From JAFGVL01 sp031553685 (GTDB lineage: Bacteria > Bacteroidota > Bacteroidia > Bacteroidales > Paludibacteraceae), in NCBI GenBank assembly GCA_031553685.1, contig JAVBLE010000044.1, forward strand, positions 1-36,122: DNA of 36,122 nt. Direction: 5' to 3'. Shown piece by piece: positions 30,344-36,122 of the stretch. Numbering within the stretch: position 1 is the first letter of the stretch; every line of letters starts with the position of its first letter. Below the pieces are notes generated by a model that saw only the letters and a list, made by a program, of their open reading frames with translations, had not been told where the DNA came from and searched no databases. A program made the translations under genes and the position numbers.

Positions 30344-31216
30344 ATGAAGAAGCACAAAAAATTTCATTTTAAAACATATCTCGAAAAAGTAAAATTCAAA
30401 TATAAAGTTTCGATATTGAACGAAAATACGCTTGAAGAAACTTTCCACATACGACTTTCGCGCCTCAATGTATTTTTGATGGCTTGCTCCATCCTTTTTA
30501 TCGTATTTATTATCAATTCTTTATTGATTGGCATTACTCCTCTTAAACATTTCTTACCTGGTTACGAATCGTCCGAAAGACGCTCTGAGTTGGTATCAAA
30601 TGCTATTGTGATTGACTCAATCTCGGGAGCTGTGAAAGCTCAGGATCAATATATTGAATTGCTGCGAAATATTGTGGCGGGAAATATAAAACCGGAAGAG
30701 ATTAAGAAATTGGATTCGACTGCGTTAAAAAAACGCGAGGAATTGCTTGCCGGTAAAACAAAAAATGAAAAGGAATATTGCGAAGATTGGGAAAAGGAGG
30801 AAAAATACAATCTCAGCGTGTTGAATTCTACACAGAAAAATCAAAAGGAATTTGTATTTTTTAAACCTGCAAAAGGCTCTATATCAGAGAAATTTAATCC
30901 TAAAAAGCTGAATTACGGAATTCATATTAACACGGCTCCTAACCAGAATATTGTTTCGGTACTCGACGGAACTGTTATCAATACAGGTTTTACGATCGAT
31001 GAAGGTTATGTAATTACCATCCAACATGCTAACGAATTTATTTCTATTTACAAAAATAATTCGCAATTATTGAAGTCTATCGGTTCTACAGTAAAAGCAG
31101 GCGAGAGTATTGCTATTTCGGGAAATACGGGCGAAAAAACAGCAAGTCCATACCTGCATTTCGAGCTTTGGCAAAAAGGAAAACCCGTTAATCCTGAAGA
31201 ATATATTATATTTTAG
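30344..31216 (+). CDS. LytM/M23 domain protein with degenerate zinc site
   Basis: A 290-residue membrane-anchored protein. A basic cytoplasmic N terminus precedes one transmembrane helix (about 43-66, NVFLMACSILFIVFIINSLLIG), a partly helical linker (about 85-165), and a C-terminal LytM fold (about 170-290). Active M23 enzymes carry HxxxD and HxH metal ligands. Here the first motif reads NYGIH and the second SPYLHFELW, so at least two ligands appear replaced (H to N or D to H, and H to Y). This suggests a binding or activator role in cell-wall remodelling rather than catalysis. It lies 13 bases before dxr and heads the operon. Confidence 0.85.
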   Translation: MKKHKKFHFKTYLEKVKFKYKVSILNENTLEETFHIRLSRLNVFLMACSILFIVFIINSLLIGITPLKHFLPGYESSERRSELVSNAIVIDSISGAVKAQDQYIELLRNIVAGNIKPEEIKKLDSTALKKREELLAGKTKNEKEYCEDWEKEEKYNLSVLNSTQKNQKEFVFFKPAKGSISEKFNPKKLNYGIHINTAPNQNIVSVLDGTVINTGFTIDEGYVITIQHANEFISIYKNNSQLLKSIGSTVKAGESIAISGNTGEKTASPYLHFELWQKGKPVNPEEYIIF

Positions 31217-31229
31217 TCTTTATCTGAAA

Positions 31230-32375
31230 GTGAAAAACATTGCTATACTCGGTTCTACAGGCTCTATTGGTACGCAGGCTCTGGAAGTGATTGCCGAAAA
31301 TCCCGACAAATTTGAAGTGTATGCCCTCACAGCAAATAATAATGCTGAATTGCTGATTAAACAGGCTAAAGAATTTAATCCTGAGGTAGTAGTTATTGCC
31401 AACGAGTCTAAATATCACGAAGTCAAAGAAGCATTAAAGGAACTCCCTGTCAAAGTTTTTGCAGGAAGTGAAGCGGTGGCACAAGTTGCCGAAATGGAAC
31501 CGATAAACATTGTACTTACCGCCATGGTAGGTTATTCGGGGCTAAAACCAACCATCAGCGCCATTAAAGCTAAGAAAACCATTGCTTTAGCCAACAAGGA
31601 AACGCTTGTCGTTGCCGGTGAGTTGATTAATCAATTAGCCATTGAAAACGGCACTCCTATCCTACCCGTCGATTCGGAACATTCGGCTATCTTTCAATGT
31701 TTAGTTGGTGAAAATCTAAACAGTATTGAAAAAGTGATTTTAACCGCTTCGGGTGGTCCTTTTCGCACTAAAACACTTGATGAACTGGAACATGTAACCA
31801 AAGCGCAAGCTTTGAAGCATCCGAATTGGGATATGGGAGCTAAAATCACTATTGATTCGGCAACAATGATGAACAAGGGCTTTGAAGTAATTGAAGCAAA
31901 ATGGCTTTTTGGCGTAAAACCCGAACAAATTGATGTGGTGGTTCATCCGCAATCCATTATTCATTCGATGGTACAGTTTGCTGATGGTTCTATCAAAGCA
32001 CAAATGGGATTGCCTGATATGAAGCTGCCGATACAATATGCCTTCGGTTACCCGGATAGGATAACGAACCCCTACCCTCGCCTTAACTTTGAACAATATA
32101 ATACTCTTACATTTGAAAAGCCTGACACAAAGCGTTTCCGCAATCTTTCCTTTGCATACGAAGCCATGCACACAGGAGGTAATATGCCTTGCATTCTCAA
32201 CGCGGCGAATGAAATTGTGGTAGACGCTTTTCTAAAAGATAAAATCGGTTTCTTGAAAATGAGTGATGTTATCGAAAAAACAATGCAAAAAACTTCTTTT
32301 GTGAAAACTCCTGTTTATGAGGATTATGTGGCTTCGGACAGTGAAGCGAGAAAAATAGCTTCTTCATTGATATAA
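31230..32375 (+). CDS. dxr: 1-deoxy-D-xylulose 5-phosphate reductoisomerase
   Basis: A 381-residue enzyme that makes methylerythritol 4-phosphate, the committed step of the non-mevalonate isoprenoid pathway. NADPH-binding motif NIAILGSTGSIGTQAL starts at residue 3. The active-site region is ALANKETLVVAGELI, LPVDSEHSAIFQCL, LTASGGPFRTKT, and ATMMNKGFEVIEAKWLFGV with the metal-binding Glu. The start is GTG at 31230, which gives VKNIAILGSTGS exactly as in homologues. The nearest upstream in-frame ATG lies 120 bases inside the M23 gene. The next functional gene is rseP, as usual in Bacteroidota, but a broken dinD intervenes. Confidence 0.95.
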   Translation: MKNIAILGSTGSIGTQALEVIAENPDKFEVYALTANNNAELLIKQAKEFNPEVVVIANESKYHEVKEALKELPVKVFAGSEAVAQVAEMEPINIVLTAMVGYSGLKPTISAIKAKKTIALANKETLVVAGELINQLAIENGTPILPVDSEHSAIFQCLVGENLNSIEKVILTASGGPFRTKTLDELEHVTKAQALKHPNWDMGAKITIDSATMMNKGFEVIEAKWLFGVKPEQIDVVVHPQSIIHSMVQFADGSIKAQMGLPDMKLPIQYAFGYPDRITNPYPRLNFEQYNTLTFEKPDTKRFRNLSFAYEAMHTGGNMPCILNAANEIVVDAFLKDKIGFLKMSDVIEKTMQKTSFVKTPVYEDYVASDSEARKIASSLI

Positions 32376-32389
32376 AAAAATTATAGAAT

Positions 32390-32841
32390 ATGACTAAAAA
32401 ATTAAGCAAACTGGCTACCGGAATCTTTGAAAAAATTCGTCAAATAGATGAAAATGGGAATGAATTTTGGAGTGCTCGAGACCTATCAAAAACACTTGAT
32501 TATAAGGAATTTAGAAACTTTATTCCGGTAATAGAAAAAGCTAAGGAAGCTTGTAAACTCAGTAAACATCGGGTTTCCGATCATATCGTGGAAATGCACG
32601 ATATGATCGGAACGGGTAAAGGTACTGAAAGACAGTTAAATAGCTTCAAATTATCACGATATGCTTGTTATTTGATTGTGCAAAATGCCAATCAAACACA
32701 TTATGATGTTGGTAAAAAGTTCGTCAAACTATTCAGGATTTAGGAGGAACAATGCCAGAAAACTTACCTGCTGTCGAAGATGTAAAAAAGGTTGAAAAAC
32801 AATTGAAGCTCGGTGAACAAAAATTAGATTTTCAAGAATAA
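32390..32841 (+). pseudogene. dinD: Broken dinD (internal deletion plus frameshift)
   Basis: The N-terminal part (IFEKIRQIDENGNEFWSARDLSKTLDYKEFRNFIPVIEKAKEAC, then LSRYACYLIVQN) is that of DinD, a DNA-damage-inducible protein of about 275-290 residues. At LIVQN the sequence jumps to ANQTHYDVGKK, which in intact DinD lies roughly 100 residues further on, so the middle is deleted in frame. The frame then breaks: after VGKK the original frame stops at KFVKLFRI, while the +1 frame continues VRQTIQDLGGTMPENLPA and on to the stop at 32839-32841. Loss of one base in the AAAAAG run explains this. It sits between dxr and rseP with gaps of 14 and 12 bases. Confidence 0.88.
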
Positions 32842-32853
32842 AGAAAAAACAAA

Positions 32854-34344
32854 ATGATAATCAAAGCATTACAATTACTCCTCAGCCTTAGTATATTAGT
32901 TTTTATACACGAATTGGGTCATTTCCTTTTATCAAAATTATTTAAAATAAGAGTTGAAAAATTTTATATGTTTTTCAACCCTTCGTTTTCATTGGTCAGA
33001 ATGAAAAAAATTAATGGCAGATGGAAATTCAAGTTTTTTGCCAAAAACCTGCAACCACTCTCCACTCCTATTTTCGATCATAAAGGAAACCATATCCAAG
33101 ACGAAAATGGGAAATACCTATACAACACTATTGATGTGGAAATTTTGCCCGATGACGATTGGCGCAAATACCCTGACAATACGGAATTTGGCATCGGATG
33201 GATTCCGCTGGGCGGTTATTGCAAAATTGCCGGTATGGTGGACGAATCAATGGATCAGGCTCAATTGGCAACTGCACCAAAATCGTACGAATACCGTGCA
33301 GTAAGCGTGTGGAAACGACTGCCGATTATTACTGCCGGTGTGGCGTTCAATTTTATTTTAGCATTAATTATTTATTCTGCAACCCTTTTCACTTGGGGTG
33401 AAGAATATGTGCCCATAAAAAATTTCAAAGCCGGTTTTGATTTTGGAAAAGTAGCTCACGAAGCCGGTTTCCAAGATGGCGACCGTTTAGTGGCTGCCGA
33501 CGGAAATTCACTCGAAGAAATGGGAATTTATAGCGAAATTTCCAAACAGATTAATGATAATACTTTTCGAACGATTTTAAATGCAAAAAAAATAACCGTT
33601 CTTCGCAAAAACAAATTAGTAGAAATAACTATTCCAACGGATTTTTCACAAAAAATCATTGCTCAGAAATCATTTGTTTTGTTTCCTCGCCTGCCATTTG
33701 TGGTTGACAGTGTGATTACCGGTTCAATAGCACAAAAATCTGGAGTACAAAAGGGCGACAGCCTTGTATCGGTAAATGACACGGCAAAATATTCGTTCCC
33801 CGATTTCGTAGAAATACTGCAAAAACATAAATCGGATAGCGTAAAAATCGGTTTTTACCGTCAAGGCATTGCTCAAAGTATGGTAGTAAAACTTGATACA
33901 GCTGGAAAAATGGGCGTTTATCCACGAGATTTTGCTGAATTATTTGGGAGTAAAAAAGTCTCATACGGATTTTCGGAATCGTTTCCCAAAGGTATTTCGC
34001 TCGGAATTACGAAATTAAAAGGTTATGTAAGCGATTTGAAATTTTTGTTTCAACCTCAAGGATTCAAAAATCTGGGCGGATTTAAAAGCATTGGCTCCAT
34101 GTTTGACGCTCAATGGAATTGGCTCTCGTTTTGGGAAATGACCGCACTGCTCTCTATCATTTTAGCTTTTATGAACATACTTCCTATTCCGGCTCTGGAT
34201 GGCGGACACCTGTTATTTTTACTGGTCGAAATCGTAACCGGACGGAAGCCAAGTGATAAATTTTTGCAGCGTGCACAACTTTTTGGCATGATTTTATTAC
34301 TGGCTTTGATGATTTTTGCCAATGCAAATGATTTTCTTCGATAA
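32854..34344 (+). CDS. rseP: RIP site-2 metalloprotease RseP
   Basis: A 496-residue inner-membrane zinc protease (M50B) that cuts membrane-embedded anti-sigma factors and signal remnants. The zinc motif HELGH is at residues 19-23 in the first helix. IGWIPLGGYCKIAGM follows, and LPIPALDGGHLLFLLVEIVTG near the C terminus supplies the third ligand. Two PDZ-like regions lie between (AHEAGFQDGDRLVAADG and AQKSGVQKGDSLVSVND). At least four transmembrane helices are visible. It is longer than E. coli RseP (450) but normal for this phylum. It follows the broken dinD by 12 bases. Confidence 0.95.
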   Translation: MIIKALQLLLSLSILVFIHELGHFLLSKLFKIRVEKFYMFFNPSFSLVRMKKINGRWKFKFFAKNLQPLSTPIFDHKGNHIQDENGKYLYNTIDVEILPDDDWRKYPDNTEFGIGWIPLGGYCKIAGMVDESMDQAQLATAPKSYEYRAVSVWKRLPIITAGVAFNFILALIIYSATLFTWGEEYVPIKNFKAGFDFGKVAHEAGFQDGDRLVAADGNSLEEMGIYSEISKQINDNTFRTILNAKKITVLRKNKLVEITIPTDFSQKIIAQKSFVLFPRLPFVVDSVITGSIAQKSGVQKGDSLVSVNDTAKYSFPDFVEILQKHKSDSVKIGFYRQGIAQSMVVKLDTAGKMGVYPRDFAELFGSKKVSYGFSESFPKGISLGITKLKGYVSDLKFLFQPQGFKNLGGFKSIGSMFDAQWNWLSFWEMTALLSIILAFMNILPIPALDGGHLLFLLVEIVTGRKPSDKFLQRAQLFGMILLLALMIFANANDFLR

Positions 34345-34380
34345 AAACAACTACTTTTGTGCAAAATTTTTTTAAACATT

Positions 34381-34875
34381 ATGAGAAAGATTTTATTTGT
34401 GCTCCTTTTATTATGCGGGCTTTCGGGCATTGCATGTGCTAAGAAAACGCCTGCTAAAAAACCGGCAACAATAGTTAATCCAAATGATACCATAAGTCAT
34501 CCTGTTTACTTGACTAAAGCTGATTTGCTTAAAAAGGTGATGAATTATGAAGTGAATAAAGAAAAATGGGTGTACGAAGGTGATAAACCTTGTATTATTG
34601 ATTTTTATACAGTTTGGTGTGGTCCTTGCAAACGCTTGGCTCCTGTTTTAGAAGAGTTAGCAGCGGAATATATGGGTAAAATTTACATCTATAAAGTAGA
34701 TGCAGAAAAAGAATTGGAACTCTCGCAAGTATTTGGCATAAACAGTTATCCGACACTTATTTTCTGCCCGATGAATGGCAATCCAAGCAAGATTTTGGGT
34801 GCTTTGCCCAAGGATGATTTAAAAAATGCTATCAATCAAATATTATTAGGTCAGCCTGCACCTCCGCAACAATAA
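34381..34875 (+). CDS. Exported thioredoxin-fold protein
   Basis: A 164-residue protein. The ATG at 34381 gives MRKILFVLLLLCGLSGIACAKK, a signal peptide whose Cys at 19 has a poor lipobox (GIAC), so lipid attachment is uncertain. The thioredoxin domain contains CIIDFYTVWCGPCKRLAPVLEELA with the redox-active CGPC and INSYPTLIFC with the cis-Pro. It probably reduces disulphides or supports cytochrome or protein folding in the periplasm. It lies 36 bases after rseP and is likely the last gene of that operon. Confidence 0.9.
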   Translation: MRKILFVLLLLCGLSGIACAKKTPAKKPATIVNPNDTISHPVYLTKADLLKKVMNYEVNKEKWVYEGDKPCIIDFYTVWCGPCKRLAPVLEELAAEYMGKIYIYKVDAEKELELSQVFGINSYPTLIFCPMNGNPSKILGALPKDDLKNAINQILLGQPAPPQQ

Positions 34876-35333
34876 TACATGAAAGTTATCTATACTTTTT
34901 GTTTTATGAATTTTCTTTAAAAATATAAATATAAAAGCTATATAATTGAGAGATAGCTAATTTGAAATGGTTGTTTCAAATCTGTTAAGTAATGTTCTGT
35001 AGGAATCCATCCATGCATTAGTTCTTTCAATTGTATATCTCTCCATTAGCCAATAATTTTGATTTATAACAAATGATGCGAACCATAGTTTTTTGGGTTA
35101 ACTCCAGTTTAACTCATCATCTGAAATGCCCTAAAATAGGGTTTTTATTGTTTTTCTGTTTTTAGACTATTTTCTTAGTTTCCTATACTATTTCGTTTGA
35201 GAAATTACTCGATAACTTGTAGTTATCTTTATTATTTCTCCTGTATCTTCTGAAAATCACTCAAAAATTATCTTCCCCAAATTATTGATTATGAAATAGA
35301 TAAAAAATAATTGTAAAATTTCTTCAAAATAGT
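34876..35333. other. Gene-free stretch before tRNA-Val
   Basis: AT-rich with no credible coding frame. It contains a terminator-like hairpin (35129-35155) and TTAACTCCAGTTTAACT at 35098-35114, which resembles TTAACTCGCGGTTTAACT at 35493-35510 on the far side of the tRNA junction. Confidence 0.5.
35129..35155 (+). terminator. Terminator-like hairpin
   Basis: CCCTA-AAA-TAGGG is followed by TTTTTATTGTTTTT. It is 254 bases after the thioredoxin stop, so its transcript is unclear. Confidence 0.65.
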
Positions 35334-35364
35334 TTTGGTAGAAATAAAAAAGATACTACTTTTG
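35334..35364 (+). promoter_or_regulatory. Promoter of the interrupted tRNA-Val
   Basis: TTTG (35334-35337), 19 bases, TActTTTG (35357-35364), a full consensus match 15 bases before the tRNA 5' end. Confidence 0.8.
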
Positions 35365-35379
35365 CGTCGCCCTACCAAA

Positions 35380-35419
35380 GGGCGTTTAGCTCAGCTGGTT
35401 CAGAGCATCTGCCTTACAA
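35380..35419 (+). tRNA. 5' half of tRNA-Val (anticodon UAC), interrupted
   Basis: GGGCGTTTAGCTCAGCTGG and the bases after it form the acceptor 5' strand, D-arm and 5' anticodon stem. TCTGC-CTTACAA ends with the full anticodon loop. Normally GCAGA and the T-arm follow; here the sequence changes to ACTAAGATAGTC and never resumes. The break lies at the 3' edge of the anticodon loop, a known attachment point for tyrosine-recombinase elements. Confidence 0.85.
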
Positions 35420-35453
35420 ACTAAGATAGTCTAAAATAAAAACAAATATATCA

Positions 35454-35486
35454 AGCAGTTACATGGAAATGTAGCTGCTTTTTTCT
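35454..35486 (+). terminator. Terminator after the tRNA junction
   Basis: AGCAGTTACAT pairs with ATGTAGCTGCT (one G-T pair) and a TTTTTT run follows. It would end any transcript started at the tRNA promoter after roughly 110 bases. Confidence 0.85.
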
Positions 35487-35534
35487 TTCAGATTAACTCG
35501 CGGTTTAACTTTGAATTTTCCCCAGAATGATTAA

Positions 35535-35756
35535 TTAATAATTGTTTAACTGGACTATCAATAGCCCTTCCCTCACTATTATACTCACATAATTATCAGG
35601 ATAAAATCCTGCATTTTCCAACCAGTTACCACATAATTGTAACTGTGGGACTATCTTACCTTTCCTGGTTTTAGTTCTCCTATAAAAAGGTTGTAGTTTC
35701 AATTGCCTGACTTCTGTTTTACCAGGAGAAGTCTTAATATCTATATTCTCTTTCAT
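35535..35756 (-). CDS. SymE-like toxin
   Basis: A 73-residue protein. GKIVPQLQLCGNWLENAGFYPDNYVSIIVREGLLIVQL matches the SymE/AbrB-like fold: a strand, the G-x-W-L-E-x-A-G-F motif, then a strand-turn-strand. SymE in E. coli is an SOS-induced toxin repressed by an antisense RNA (SymR); relatives are frequent on mobile elements. The N-terminal 30 residues are basic and variable. It lies just beyond the tRNA junction, inside the presumed integrated element, on the strand opposite to the tRNA. Whether an antisense RNA exists here cannot be seen. Confidence 0.75.
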   Translation of the reverse strand: MKENIDIKTSPGKTEVRQLKLQPFYRRTKTRKGKIVPQLQLCGNWLENAGFYPDNYVSIIVREGLLIVQLNNY

Positions 35757-35869
35757 ATCAATAAATAGCTATTATTTATATATCTAATATTTTAGGTTGG
35801 TAGATATTCATAAAAAATAGGGAGTGATGCGCTATTATGAATTTCTACTAACATAATAGGAGATAAAAC

Positions 35870-35908
35870 AAAGCCCCAAATTGAATTTATATATCAACTT
35901 GGGGCTTT
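35870..35908. terminator. Bidirectional terminator
   Basis: AAAGCCCCAA-ATTGA pairs with TCAA-CTTGGGGCTTT around an AT loop, with T runs on both strands. It follows the partial gene at the window end on the minus strand. Confidence 0.85.
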
Positions 35909-35914
35909 CTGTTT

Positions 35915-36122
35915 TTAAGCTGCTGCCATTTCTCCAGTGAAAGCGTTTACTAATCCAAAAGGCATAGTTTGCTCTTGTTGTGCTGTGTGCAATTGCATAG
36001 TTGGATTTACCGATTTCACAGCATTAGCTTCCTCTTTGGGTGAGTACTGGAATTTGTGTGTCAATGTCATTTCCTCACCAGTTTCTCTGTTGGTGTACTG
36101 GTATGGCTCACACTCCACTTTC
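35915..36122 (-). CDS. Partial hypothetical protein of the integrated element (5' end outside window)
   Basis: At least 68 residues of a C terminus: KVECEPYQYTNRETGEEMTLTHKF, a Gln-rich stretch, and MPFGLVNAFTGEMAAA at the end. I do not recognise the family. A GTG at 36116-36118 could serve as a start, but the frame remains open to the edge, so the gene more likely continues beyond it. It is followed by a clear terminator. Its place next to the tRNA junction suggests it is cargo or a structural gene of the element. Confidence 0.6.
   Translation of the reverse strand, partial: KVECEPYQYTNRETGEEMTLTHKFQYSPKEEANAVKSVNPTMQLHTAQQEQTMPFGLVNAFTGEMAAA

Noticed and set aside
35380..36122. Group I intron in the tRNA-Val anticodon loop
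   Set aside because: No 3' tRNA half appears within 700 bases, minus-strand genes and terminators follow at once, and no intron core is visible. An integrated element fits better.

Overview
The window looks like chromosomal DNA from a member of the Bacteroidota, probably Bacteroidales. The evidence is the promoter style (a TAnnTTTG -7 box preceded by TTTG about 19-21 bases upstream, seen before many genes), a PorE-type lipoprotein of the type IX secretion system (T9SS), an LRR surface protein with a T9SS-like tail, the zinc-ribbon/Nif3 gene pair, a long NusB, a PUR-domain protein, and lineage-typical gene orders such as yajC-ybbR-coaE, lptE/secG and M23-dxr-rseP. The species cannot be named from sequence alone.

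Layout. 1-5.5 kb: tRNA-Pro(UGG), a secreted IgGFc-binding-like protein that ends abruptly at a palindromic repeat, a small secreted lipocalin-like protein with a long structured leader, and an IMP dehydrogenase. 5.5-14.8 kb: housekeeping genes, namely a membrane pyrophosphatase, folA-thyA equivalents, the PorE-like lipoprotein, a GNAT acetyltransferase and an AlkD-like repair protein, then pyrK-pyrD. 15-20.4 kb: accessory region with a BspA-like LRR surface protein, a DUF4143-type ATPase flanked by near-identical palindromes, an orphan DarT-like ADP-ribosyltransferase, an MntA/HepT toxin-antitoxin pair, and an XRE regulator. About 0.97 kb of gene-free, AT-rich DNA follows, with two clusters of TTACATTTGTAA-like sites. 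21.4-34.9 kb: core genes (zinc-ribbon protein, Nif3, PUR protein, NusB, YajC, YbbR, CoaE, sigma-54-type activator, LptE-like lipoprotein, SecG, Crp/Fnr regulator, degenerate LytM protein, Dxr, a broken dinD, RseP, secreted thioredoxin). 34.9-36.1 kb: a tRNA-Val with a complete promoter and 5' half, cut in the anticodon loop and followed by foreign DNA carrying a SymE-like toxin. This is probably the end of an integrated element that continues outside the window.

The most interesting signal is a leader-RNA architecture present twice, upstream of two unrelated secreted proteins (minus strand 3094-3352, plus strand 15109-15413). A third, partial copy carries the promoter and first two hairpins in front of the DarT-like gene (18351-18553). 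The two full copies share a promoter, a 5' hairpin, an AAAAGC/GCTTTT hairpin, a long stem whose two arms differ completely in sequence between copies but remain complementary within each copy, a GCGTGGG:CCCACGC pairing that would form a pseudoknot, and a further stem close to the start codon with a compensatory change. That pattern points to selection on RNA structure.

Gaps between operons hold several families of palindromic repeats (GTAGAGAC-type, CGTCATG-type, CTCCAAAGGAG-type, CCCCTAAAGGGG-type, and a 42-bp dispersed pair). These look like small non-autonomous repeats. No complete insertion sequence, CRISPR array or rRNA gene is visible.
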